A stretch of 64,000 nucleotides of DNA from Kuschelorhynchus macadamiae. Its lineage: Eukaryota > Arthropoda > Insecta > Coleoptera > Curculionidae. The notes below the pieces were generated by a model that was not told the DNA's origin, ran no database searches, and worked only from the letters and a program-made list of their open reading frames with translations. The stretch lies in the NCBI GenBank assembly GCA_030620095.1, contig JAUTXW010000349.1, positions 1,526,001 to 1,590,000 of the forward strand. Reading direction: 5' to 3'. Made by a program: the position numbers and the translations under genes. The first letter of the stretch is position 1. The number at the start of each line of letters is the position of its first letter. Below, in pieces: positions 31,165-42,900 of this stretch.

Positions 31165-31920
31165 TTAGACAAGTCCACTCAGACATCAACGTCACTTTCA
31201 TGGGATACTCTAAGAAAAACTTTTTTGCGGAAAAAATCAAAATTTTACAAAAAGAAGCAAATGTTCCATCATGCAAGACAATGGCGTAACTATTGAAGAT
31301 GTCGAAAAATTTTTGGATAAGAACTATTCAGTAGAAGTCCCAAAACTTTTAAAAACTCAACACAAATAGCTTAACAAAGCGCCACGAGGAAGCAGGTATT
31401 TCTTAGGCCCTAAGGCTTATAAAAAAATGTCCACAGTATTTAGGCTGCCATCTAATCATAAATCCAGGATTTAACGATTTCATTTTTCGGTTTAGAGTGC
31501 GGCGTATGAAAGAAAAGGACTGCCTTCTTGTCTTAGATGAAATGTCGCTTAAATCGCACGCAACGACAAGAAATAGCGAGTAGTGCATTGGTAGTAATGG
31601 TTCTGGGCATAGCAAGTTCGTGGAAACAGCCACTTGTCTACTTTTTTTACAAGTCAACAGCTGCTGCTGACGAAGCAAAGGACATTTTGTTTGAAAGTGT
31701 GCGTTGGCCTAAATGTTTTAGCCGTAGTATAAGACCAAGGGCCAAATTTCCAAAAGTTTGTGAAAACAAGCTTAAAATTGAATGAAAATAAACTATTTTT
31801 TTTATGTAGACAACCTTAGGATTCTGTATCTCTTTGATGTGCCCCATCTATTGAAATCCCCCACTAAACATGATGGTTTAAAAAACTTGCTGCAAACTTA
31901 TTTTGGAGGGCCATTTTTAA
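31165..31920 (+). pseudogene. P-element/THAP9-like transposase core remnant
   Basis: Reading across frames: an N-terminal piece with AYKKMSTVFRLPS, then MKEKDCLLVLDEMSLKSHAT (the DEM motif of P-type transposases), IASSALVVMVLGIASSWKQP and LVYFFYKSTAAADEAKDILF, an intron-like gap, then LRILYLFDVPHLLKSPTKHD (the DPPHLLK motif). Several frameshifts, one deletion after KSHAT and the missing C-terminal half make it inactive. The strand and order fit the THAP exons at 29088-29427. Confidence 0.75.
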
Positions 31921-32773
31921 AGTAAATAAATAATTTTGCTGCAAATTCAGTGAAAGTTTACGTAATTTGCCAAACCAAGTTAGCAGGAATTTTGAAAAAG
32001 TAAGTTTTCTTCTGAAAAGGTTCTGTACAGTCATATTAATGGATTTGCTGATAGTTGTAAAAATAAACTAATTGTGACTTTAAAAATGAAAGTTAATTTT
32101 TGAAAACATTCTGAGAACTTGTGTACGTAACTTTTCTGATAAATGCAATTGTAAACTTTCTGCCAGTCTCCAAAAATCAAGAAGAAAAATGTCACGTGTC
32201 ACTCTTACGAATGCCCACGACCGCCGCCGCACAGTAGTTCGCTCTCTTGTAAAGTTTTGGCCAAAACTCAGTATATCAAAAACCTTTATTTTAGTGAATA
32301 TGTTTAAAATATGTTAAAATATATATTTTAAAATCATAACGGTGTTATTTAAAGAATGTCCTACGTAAGATCATACACTTTAGAGCACCTAATTATAAGC
32401 GTTTTACATACAAAAATCGACCAAAACTTTCAACAATTTAATATAAAAAACGAATTAAAGTACCCGTTTAAGCGTTTTTAAAATAATTTTAAATGGTCAA
32501 ATTTATGCTGAGGCTATACTTCACATATTCTCTTCTTAAATAATATCGGTTTTTATCAATAATTTAAAAATAAATAACACTAATCATTTTTGCGATTTGC
32601 ATTTTTGCAGTAATTTTTATCTATACAGCCAAATCAGAGTCATCCAAGCTGATCCAAGTTATTGTTTTTAGCTAAAAGTAAGCCTCACAATGTCCTTTTA
32701 AGGAATATTGCCAAATTAGCTGCTACTATCTGCTATTCAGTTAGTAATATTAATATAGGTTGGCTTTGGAAAC
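31921..32773. other. AT-rich spacer
   Basis: No supported gene. A GC-richer patch near 32205-32240 (CGACCGCCGCCGCACAGTAG) precedes the Transib-like start and might hold its end or promoter, but I could not match terminal repeats. Confidence 0.4.
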
Positions 32774-33919
32774 ATGGTTTGTTTACTTTTCACGCGTCGC
32801 GTCATACTTAGTTGTTATGGTGTCAGTTCAGTTATAACTGAAGAGTTAACATTAAAAATGCAAGTAAAAAGAAAAATATTGTGCGATATTTTAATAGAAA
32901 ACAACGGAAATGAAACTTTTGTTTTTAATTACCTACAAGAAAAATATCATTTTTCTGGTAATAGTGAAAAGTTAGCGTTTGACGGTTTAAGGCGCCATTT
33001 TTTGCCGCAATTTCGTGAAAAATGGAAATTGGCAAGTCGCAATAGAACTTTTTTTTATAAAAAATGTGCTTCGTGGTTGGAAGGTTCATTGACGCTGTTC
33101 AAAGGAAAAGGAGGGAGGCCAATTAAGACTCTAGAAAACTGTTCCGGTCGCTCAAAACGAAGAAAAGTGTCCTCTTTAAGTAAACATACCAACTTATCTG
33201 CCGCTGAATTACAGCATCTTTTAGTATTAGTGTTAAATTCATCAGGTAAAAAACACGAAGCTCAATTAATTAGTGACATTTTGGAAAACGGTGCAAAAAA
33301 TTATAAAAAAATCACATGTGATGACATTCCGGATTTGTTTACAAAAGAAGAAGCCTTAGCGTTAATAACCGATACAAAACTTTCTAAATATCAATATGAA
33401 CATTTGCGAAATCAGTGTAAGCTTAAGAACTATCATATTTTTCCTCGATATGCTTGTATTTTAGAAGCGAAAAAGCAATGCTATCCTACCAAAGAAAAAC
33501 TGTTATATCTGAGAGTGGCGTAGATGTGGAACTACAGTCTTTGTTAGACCATACTGTTAGACGACTGCTATTAGTTCCAGATATAAAAAGTAATATACTG
33601 GCAACACCACCAGAGACATCAAGGTTAGTACTAAAATCAAAATGGGGATGCGATGGTTCATCTGGTCAAAGTATCTACAAACAAAATTTTTCGAATCCCA
33701 ATTTAACTGACGAGTCTGTTTTTATGTCATCCCTCGTTCCAATCCAACTAAATGACGTTTTAGATTCCACAACTTTTTTTTGGAAAAATGAGCGACCATC
33801 ATCCACAAATTACTGTCGACCAATTTCGTTTCATTTTGCTAAAGAAACAAAATCGTATGTTACTGCACTGAAAATAATATCGTATGTAATATTAACTATC
33901 GGCGTTCGTTAACTTGGAT

Positions 33920-34164
33920 TTGTTGAGACAACAATTATTCTAATTAATATTACGTAAAAAAATATTTATTTTCAAGACGAGAAAAGCAGTGATTGTCCAT
34001 ATTACGAAATCCCAATTGTTCTTAGGACGAACTCAAATTCATCAGAATAACAATATGTTTACGTTATAACAAGGAATGCAAGTTGTTGATATTATTAATA
34101 CTATAAGGAAGGACATTTTATGCCTTCTTTAAAACTTTTACGAAACACATTGTTGTGACAACAA
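33920..34164. promoter_or_regulatory. Palindromic TTGTTGNGACAACAA sites, left side
   Basis: TTGTTGAGACAACAA at 33920 and TTGTTGTGACAACAA at 34150, with a half site AACAACAACCG near 34250. The same 15-mer recurs at 42902 on the other edge of the insertion. Candidate transposase-binding sites. Confidence 0.5.
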
Positions 34165-34498
34165 CGATAATTCGTAAAACGTAAAAGGCTTTTTATAAAC
34201 TTAAAACTTTTACGAATTATTACTACGGGTTATAAAATAATTCATTGGAACAACAACCGAAATTCGTACCGATGCGACGTGACGCCAATTTACCGACCTA
34301 CCCTTTCCGTACTTGTAGGTGCGCGCGTGCGCCTAGGTTATTTGTGTTGGTTAGTTGCCGTTGTTTCTTCGCAAGTGTCGGTGCTCCGGTCCGTTCCCGA
34401 TCCCGTGGGTCCACAGCTGTGTTGTGTTTAGAAAGGGTAAAATTTGCGTTCGACAGGAGGTTGGTTGCGACCAAATTAAGTAAGTTTACCCCACTAAA

Positions 34499-37034
34499 AT
34501 GATTTGTTTTGTTTGTAAAAGAAGCATCGCGTCTCTAAATCTACTGGTAAGTCATTTTAAACGGAATCATGATATTAAACCAAACTCACTAATTCGATGT
34601 GATGAGAGTTTTTGCGGGCAAAGCTTTCAAAATATTTACAGTTTTAAAAGACATGTAAATAGAAAGCATATTATAGAAAACTTAAATACTACTGCTACTT
34701 CTACTGGCAATATAGAAAAATCAAACGAATTCCAAGAAACATGTAATAATAATGCCTTGTCTTGCAGTTCACCTCTTTCAAAAAATTCCCGCAACAGTAA
34801 TGTCGCTATCTGTATGTCAACCGATTTTTCTATACTACCAAATACCTCGTCACCATCAGTAAGTTGTACCGTGGAGAATATTGCTGAAGGCAACACAGAA
34901 AATAAAGAAGAAAATCTAAATCAAATTAGGTTTAACAAGGAAAATTTTAATAAGCTCATTGCCGAATTCGTTTTACATCTTCACAATAATGATAATTTTA
35001 GTAGAAAAGATGTTTTTAAAATACAAGAACTTACTAATTGCTTTGTCATAGAGCCAATTTTAAATGTCTTTGCAGATTTTGCAAATTGTAATTTTAAAGA
35101 AAATGTATCCTTGTACATTGAGTTTTGTAATCTCCTAAAAAACTTTCGTAACCCCTTTAGAAATTTAAGTTCAGATCACCTTCTTTTAAAATTTTTAAGG
35201 GACCAAGACTACTCCGATGAAAATGTAAAAGAATTTGTAATTGACAATACAATGCAGACCATAATGCGTAATGGGCGTTTAGTTACAGATGACAAAAAAG
35301 TATCAGGAATTTTAATGTCCCTGAAATTTCAATTTAGAAAATTCTTTGAGAAAGATAATTTACTTTTGGATACCCTAAATCACATAAAAACTTTGCAAAA
35401 TAACAACAATAATTTTACAAACTTTGTGCAAGGAGTTCTATGGAAGCAAAAAAGTAAGCTTTATCCAGATAAAATTTTGATACCCTACATATTATACCTT
35501 GATGATTTCGAGATTAATAACCCACTTGGAGCCAAATCCACAAAACATTCTGTGTGTAACGTGTACTATTCTTTTCCTTGTTTACCTATAAAAGAGTCTA
35601 AGCTAGTCCACATATTTTACGCAGCTGTTGTCAAGTCCTGCGATTTAAAATTATTTGGAAATGAAAAATGTTTTGAATATTTGGTATCCGAATTAAGAGA
35701 CATGGAAATTAATGGGGTTAGTATTTTGGGTCGTCAAGTTCATTTTGTGTTGGGGGTAGTTGTGGGCGATAACTTGGGTTTAAATTCTTTTCTTGGATTT
35801 AGTAAGTCATTTTCAAGCAACTTCTTTTGCAGATTTTGTAAAGCTTCTAAAAAAGAAGGAATCAATAAATGTAATATCTAGAACTAAAGAAAACTATGAA
35901 CAAGATTTAGTTAACTTTGAGGGGACAGGGGTGTCCCAAAAATGTATTTTAAATGAAATTCCATCCTTTCATGTAGTTGAAAATTATTACGCAGATATTA
36001 TGCACGACTTATTTGAAGGTGTGTGCCGTTATAGTTTCTGTCACGCAATTAATTATTTTATCAATACAGCCAAGTTTTTTACTTTACAAAGACTGAATTC
36101 TAGAAAGCTTAACTTTGATTATGGCCCTACAGAAATTGATAATATTTCTGGAAAAATAGAGCAAAATCATTTGTTAAATAAAAAACTGAAAATGTCGGCA
36201 AGAGAAATGATGTCTTTTGCCCAGTATTTTCCCATCATGGTCGCAGATATGATTCCCGCAGACGACCCTGTGTGGGCTTTTATAATAAATTTAACTGAAA
36301 TTATAGATATTATTTTGTGCTTTGAAATAAATAATTCGTGCATAGATATACTTCAGTACAAAATTGGAAAATTAAACTCTGAATACGTTCTGTTATTTGC
36401 TGATAACTTAAAACCTAAATTTCATTTATTTACGCACTATCCGGAAATCTTGCGTCAATCAGGACCCCTTAGACACCTCTGGTGCTTTAAATTTGAATCT
36501 AAGCACAGGCAATTTAAAATATATTCACGATGCATAACTTCTAGGAAAAACATATGTTTAACGTTATCAAAAAAATATGAATTGAAGTTTGCATATGATA
36601 TAATATCAAATGTAAACTTTAGAGCCCTAGAAATTGATGCTAAAAACGAGAGGAAAAGTAATTACGAAAATTTAATTTTAGAAAAATTGGTAGTGTCTTT
36701 AAAGTCTTGCTTAAGATTTTATTCAAAAATTTCGTATAATAGTATCCTTTACAATTATGGAAATATTATAGCAATTTTCCAAGATAACATAGACTTTTAT
36801 GTTATTTTGGAAATAATTGTAAGTGAGGAACAAAATGTATTTTTATTTGTTCAAAAATTGAAAAATGTAAATTTTATGTCTCATTTTAATGCCTATGAAT
36901 TAGATCCATCTGATTTAGGGTCATTGTCCGTAGTTTCAATTAATGATGCAGTTGGTCCTCCATTAACCATTATAACAACGGCAAAAGGGAAAAAAATGAT
37001 TCGACTCAAAGATTATTACCAAGTAATATCATAA
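34499..37034 (+). pseudogene. CACTA-like transposase with C2H2 fingers, one frameshift
   Basis: ATG at 34499. N-terminal C2H2 fingers: CFVCKRSIASLNLLVSHFKR with a following NH, and CDESFCGQSF..FKRHVNRKH. Then a low-complexity linker and a large domain: LIPYILYLDDFEINNPLGAK, HFVLGVVVGDNLGLNSFLGF, NFFCRFCKASKK, and after the frameshift YYADIMHDLFEGVCRYSF (Asp-x2-His-Asp motif like DPMHNL of Transposase_21), LKPKFHLFTHYPEILRQSG and LWCFKFESKHRQFK. Frame 1 ends at 35881 and frame 2 continues to 37034; the shift is at or near the A6 run at 35850. About 830 residues in all. Apart from this single shift it is full-length. It would act as the element's nuclease; superfamily placement is tentative. 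Confidence 0.7.
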
Positions 37035-38142
37035 TCTGTTAATAATATCAAATTACTATGCATGCATTATAATTTTTAGTGTGTAATGCGAGGTGTAATG
37101 TAAGTAAATGGGTTAGTGGCAAGAACACAGAATAACATTTTTCAATATTTTGGCAAATCAAAAAAAAACATTTGGGTGACGTCTACTTTACTATACTATT
37201 TATCAGGCCATCCATCACCCAAAATTAGGTTTAAAAAAATTAAGGGGACATTGTATTATGAAAAAAGTTTCCATACTTAGGTTCGAAAATAAATGTTTTG
37301 TTTAGAAGATACAGGGTGTCAAGGATTTTAAATATTTTGGGTGTTCATTTGAAAAGTTCCCACCCCGGTTTTATCAAAAATTACTGATTTAAAAAAAATG
37401 CCGAGACACGTTAAAAGATTTGTCAAGGGGGACAATTTTTTAAGAAAAAATTACTTCCCCTCAATTCACTCCCTACCCCCAGGGGCACCCCCTTAGGAAT
37501 TTTAAATGGGAAAGGGTATCAAGTAATAGCTTGTTTGAAAGGTCTTATCAAGTGCTTTATTATGACGTTTGAATTTTTAAAATCGGTCGATTCGTTTTCG
37601 AGAAATTTGAAAAAATATTTTAACATTTCAAAAAAGATATTCGACAATACCCGGAACAAATAATTTTTTAAAAATCAAATTTACGACTGACAGCAAATAA
37701 AATTAAGTATTTCGTTTTTTTAGTACCAAAAAAGTAACTTAAAGGTACATCGATAAAAAATACTTCGCCAACTAAACGTCATAATAAAGCACTTGATAAG
37801 GCCTTTCAAACAAGCTATTACTGGACACCCTTTCTCATTTAAAATTCTTAAGGGGGTGCCCCTGGGGGTAGGGGGCGAAGTGAGGAAAAGTAATTTTTAC
37901 TTGAAAAGTTGTCTCCCTTGACACATCTTTTGACGTGTCTCGGCGTTTTTTTTTTAAATTAGTAGGTTTTGATAAAATCGGGGTGGGAAGTTTTCAAATG
38001 AACACCCGGTATATAGATTGTAGAATGTTCCCTTAATATTTTTTAGTTTTAATTTTGGGACCACACTGTATATTCGTATTTTTTTTTTTAATGTATTATT
38101 TTAATTTAGGTTTAGTGGTTTTACCATTTTTAGTGGTTTTAT
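37035..38142. other. Spacer between the two CACTA-like genes
   Basis: No ORF. It is mostly occupied by the fold-back repeat at 37339-38009. The remainder is AT-rich and likely holds the polyadenylation region of the first gene and the promoter of the second. Confidence 0.5.
37339..38009. repeat. Fold-back MITE, about 670 bp with 300-bp arms
   Basis: Left arm from GGGTGTTCATTTGAAAA at about 37339; the right arm ends TTTTCAAATGAACACCC at about 38007. Mirrored blocks include CTACCCCCAGGGGCACCCCC / GGGGGTGCCCCTGGGGGTAG and AAGTGCTTTATTATGACGTTT / AAACGTCATAATAAAGCACTT. No ORF. Confidence 0.85.
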
Positions 38143-40847
38143 TAATATGGCCGATAATAATAATCTGGACAAGTTAGTTGATGTTGTGTTGAGAGACCAA
38201 ATGTTAACTTATTATTCTACTGATTCGAATAATGCTTATGTGGAGCAAACGACATCAAATAATGATTTCTATGGAACTTCCTATTTAGATATAAATAACA
38301 AAAAGTTATAATAATAATACTGAGAATACTACTAACAATACTAATAACCAAGGTAATAATATAGAACTTGACACAGTGACAAATAAGGAGAAAGAGGATA
38401 AGTTAAGAGATTTACTAAAGAGTTGGGGCCTTGAAACCACATTTAGTCGTTTAGTTGGTAAGTATCTTATCTTATAATATACATTATTTATACAGTGCGT
38501 TTCTTTGAAGACCCCCCCCCATCCAAATCCGATATGCTTTGAGATAAAAAAATAAAATTTGGGGGGTAACAATAAGATAAAAAATACTACTTTTTGAAGT
38601 AAAACTGACAGTCCTAAATTTTAAAATGGCAGCCGAACGCCATCTTGGATACTTTTTTTAAATGGAACCCCCAGTAAAGGCCTCTGTTTCGTTCTCGATG
38701 GGCCACCCTGTATATATTTATGGTACCCAGGATTTTGTGTCCGTTTTTAAGTCGTCGTTTTAACACCATTAATGCAGCATTAATTAAATACCCCCATTAA
38801 CTACCGGGGGGTGCATCGATCGTCAAGCTGGCCATATAGGAAAGCCCATGTAAATTTTAAAAAGGCAATAACAATTATTGGCTCCCCTATTGATTAAAAG
38901 AAAATTAAAGAAACTTTTTGTTGCATTTAAGCTTGTATTAACGCTTTCTTTAAAATACAAATAATAAATAACTAAATATTATTACTTTCAGAGCAACAAG
39001 TCCTCGTTGACGTATTAATGGTGATTAAATGTCATCACATTGAACGACTATTAAAATCCTTTGATCTTGGTACCCAAATCCGATTTGAACACCACCTCTC
39101 AGAATGGAGAAGTTTAATGGGAGTTCCACTGTATAAGAGTGATCCGTTTCCGCAGCCCGGTTCCTCTGGTTCAATGTCCCGTGCATCTTCTCCCGGTTTA
39201 CAATCCCCTACATCCCCATCAGATTGTAGTAGGAGTAGCACATATATAAGAGAGCCATCGTCCCCAAGCACTTCGGGAAATTCTGATACTCTCTTTTTAA
39301 CCGAAATATTAAATCATACCAAAGGACTAGCATTAACAAGTTTTTACGAGAAGTATCACAAATTTAACGAGGAGCAACGAATATCTCTAATTGCTTTGAT
39401 AAGCAACTATTATGAAGAGAAAGATGTCTCTTTAACAATACGAGACAGCCATCGATTGGAAAAGGAAATATTGGAAACATTTCCAACAGAAAAATTGGTA
39501 AGTTGACAAATTAAATACAAGTTTATATTTTTTTTAAATATAACTATTTCTAGGAGTACTATCGTTCGGGAAAGAGAGGAAGGATTTATAACAAATTTTC
39601 GAATATGAAGAAAAAATTTAAATTGGCAGTTGGAAAACATATTCAAGAGGAATCTTCAGTTGCAGTGCCAAGCAAAATTTTAATTATATCACTTTTTTAC
39701 TTCTTATAATAATTTAGCAAGAGTCCAGTTTATGTACGGTGCACTGGGGTCTAGTATAGGAACCTTATAAAAAAAAGAGGGTGTTGGTCTTATAACATAA
39801 CATATTACTATTATATTAGATTATAATTATTATCTTTTAGATCCGGAGGAAGACGCTGAGGCATGTCTGCGTTCCCTAAAATTCGATAATTTATCATCCG
39901 AAGAATTTGACCGCATATGGAAGGCATGCTCCCACCACCGCCTAAATGACTTAAAATCATTTTTAGACACCAAAGCGGTGATGGAGAAATATCCATATTA
40001 TAAAATTCCTACAGGATACAGATTGGTAAGTATTTTTTAAATTTATACAGGAAACAGATTATTATGTAATATGTTATTATATTCAATTTAGTTCCAAAAA
40101 TTTTTGTTCCATTAAATTTGTTTTTCTAAAACATAAACTTTTGTTTTAGATTGATATAGATTTTAATATTGCGTTTAACAAGGGCAACAATTTAATCGAT
40201 AATTGGCCAAAGGTTAAAGCAAAACTTTTAAAATTTTTGAAAACCGATGGGAATGTAAAGGACTTGCAGATCAACAGTGTATTGGAAAAATTATCGGAGG
40301 ATATTTCTGAAAGTAAGTGCTGTTATAGTTTTTCTCAAACTATATTTTGATAATTATCATTTATTGCATTTTAGATGCCAGCGATGCCGCGATTTTCTGG
40401 GCGTTACACGGGTATTTTGTGCTCATTTTAACGAAGAACACAAAAAAAGGAAAATGTAGTGGGAAAACCATAAAATTTACCATTAAGGACTCCCAAGATT
40501 CGTTTATTTTTTTGGCCCAATCGGCCCAAGAAATTGAAGAGCACGTGTTATCGCTCCACGAAAAAAATACCAACATTCAGCCATTTATATATTGTATCGG
40601 GCAGGACATTCTAAACGTTCAAGAAATTTATATATACTTCGACAATATAAGATATAAAATGTTTAATTTTTTAAGAGCAGCTGATATATGCTTTAAATTA
40701 TTTTATCTCTTTAATTTAGACTTTCCCCAAGAATCTTATATGTTCTATAACTTTCTAGAAACCTATTTTTTTAAATTTACCAGTAAACATAAATATTCAA
40801 AGGTATTTATACTAAATGAATACCTGGAGGAGCCTTTGGGTGATTAA
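38143..40847 (+). pseudogene. Second gene of the CACTA-like element, six exons
   Basis: Exons: 38143-38457 (MADNNNLDKLVDVVLRDQM), 38992-39497 (EQQVLVDVLMVIKCHHIERL, then a Ser/Pro-rich stretch), from 39554 (EYYRSGKRGRIYNKFSNMKK), 39841-40025 (PEEDAEACLRSLKFDNLSSE), 40150-40312 and 40375-40847 (ASDAAIFWALHGYFVLILTK to YSKVFILNEYLEEPLGD). Most donors are GTAAGT and acceptors TTTTAG/TTTCAG, and phases join. I could not place the donor of exon 3. Exon 1 has a frameshift near 38309. I do not recognise a named domain. It lies 1.1 kb after the transposase in the same orientation, so it is probably the element's accessory protein. Function unknown. Confidence 0.6.
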
Positions 40848-40849
40848 AG

Positions 40850-42900
40850 TACCCACCTCTTAAAAAAACATCATACTTAAAGGTAATACCAATAAATAGG
40901 TCTGATAATGTTCATAGTAAATGTATGTGATTTTGTGGCAATATTCTTATAAGAGTAATATTTACGGGGCCATTTTTAAATATTTTTTCACCTTCATTAG
41001 CTTTTCTGTGCATGTCATTACGAAGAAATAAAAGTAAATAGAAGAGTGTGTAGTGCTTAAAAAGTAGGTCTCAGGGTGTTGCAAAATGTTTAAAAAACAA
41101 ATTCATTTTTGTTAAAGAACTAAGAACCCGGCACATTTTGGGTCATTTAAGAAAATATATTTTTTTGTTTTTAAAACCACCTTGAGAACTACTTTTTAAA
41201 CACGAAAACTCCCCTATTTAGTTTTTTTTCTACCTAATAGCACAAAAAAGTTAAGGAGAGGTATATTTTTTTATATTTTTCAACCACTTAAAATAAAAAA
41301 TGTTTTTGATACCTTTATCTTTAAAAAACTGTAACATGTATCAGGTAGATTTTTTGTGATTTAGGTAAGGTGATTGATAACTGACTGCGATTTTTTATAT
41401 TAACTTTAATATGTATTTATTTATTTAGTATTTATTTAGTGTTCATTGCAATTCACTGTTTTTGAGAATTTTTTTTTTAGTTTAGATTTTAACCATTTTT
41501 CTACACTGTATTTAACAACTTGCGTTGCGCATAGTTCTGTAGATACCCCTAGAGTTACTATTACCTATGTAGTTCCTATATTTTCATAAAGCTTTTAAAG
41601 TTTAACCTGATGAGTTATAAAAGATATATTAAGTTTAATATTTATAAAGTGTTTTAAAATACATTCTGTTAATTTTTTTAAACTATAGAATAAACGGACT
41701 AAAATTACATAATATATGTAATTAGAAAATAGGTTTACGTTTGTTTTACTCATTTTGTTTCACTCGTTTAAAGTTTATATGCGGTAAAAATGTTTTTATT
41801 AAATTAGTTATTTTGAATTACATTTCGCTTTTTTATTAAAAATTATCCTTTCAAACTCGCTGCTTCTACTCACTTGTTACTACTATAACTCGATTCTACT
41901 TTACTCGATATCCGACAAGCTACAGGATGTTACAATTAAAATTTTAGCAGAATCCTTTATTTGTTAACCCAGTATTTTAGGCAAATTTGAAAATTTGGCA
42001 TTAACAGTGTAAGAAAAAATACTAAATACAATTAAGTCTACAAATTCCGATAACAAATTTTCGTTGTCGGGCTATAACGAGTTAAAATGTGTCAGTTTCT
42101 AGGTGGACATCCCTCTGTATTACCCACTCATAGTGCAAAATGGGTTACTTTCGACAGTAAACTCGGCTAATTTTTTTAAATTATTTAATTTATTTATTCA
42201 ATTATTTATTTATTTAATTTATTTATTTTTATTTAATTTATTAAAAAAACAATATTATAGTATAAATAGTATTAAGTATAATAATATTAAGAAAAAATAT
42301 TTTAAGGGACGTAGACATCAGAACCTTATTTTTGGGGGGGCAGTGGGAGCACATCGAAATTTTGGCAGGGCCAGTGATATAAAATAAAATTTTGAAAAAA
42401 TAACAAAATTTATACAGATATATTTTTTATAAATTGTTGGCGGGTCATTAGGATTGGGGGGGGGGGGAGCACGGCCCCCCTGGCCCGCCCCTGATATTAA
42501 GAAATATTTAATAGTTATATTAACGACAGCCGAGGGTTGTTCTTACGAATAAATTTAATTGTTACCATGAAAAGTGAACTAAATGCGGTTGTTGTTATGA
42601 CGTTTAGTCGAGCGTAAGGTGAACTAAATGCGATTGTTGTTATGACGTTTAGTCGAGCGTAAGGTGAACTAAATGCGGTTGTTGTTATGACATCTTGAGT
42701 TGGTTGCTGTTACTTATTACAGTTTATTAATCTTACGTATAGGTTCGTAATATTAATGAATTCCGATAATTAATATTAGGAAGTAAATTTAATTAAACAA
42801 GCTTGTAAATATTACGTACGATTTACTATCCATTTATTTTAACGAACAAGTATTCGTAATAATAATAATTCCCATAGTTGGTTGGGTTTTAACGTACAAT
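40850..42900. other. Gene-free right arm of the CACTA-like element
   Basis: Two kilobases, AT-rich with (TTTA)n-like sequence at 42180-42240 and a G11 run near 42457. Near 42470-42495 it contains GCACGGCCCCCCTGGCCCGC followed by CCCTG, which resembles the end of a hAT-type MITE, but I found no matching left end. No ORF. Confidence 0.45.
42570..42705 (+). repeat. 45-bp tandem repeat, about 2.6 copies
   Basis: Unit starts GTGAACTAAATGCGGTTGTT and ends GACGTTTAGTCGAGCGTAAG. Copies begin near 42576, 42621 and 42666; the last is partial. Each unit contains TTGTTGTTATGAC, reminiscent of the TTGTTG half sites at the element edges. Confidence 0.85.

Noticed and set aside
34245..34502. Arg/Cys-rich ORF before the CACTA-like transposase
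   Set aside because: GC-rich leader with no domain; its stop immediately precedes the real ATG at 34499, so probably 5' untranslated sequence.
42300..42500. Complete hAT MITE around the G-run
   Set aside because: Only a right-end-like GGCCCGCCCCTG motif is visible; no matching left end or duplication.
42570..42705. CRISPR-like array
   Set aside because: Head-to-tail 45-bp tandem repeat without unique spacers, in a eukaryotic transposon.
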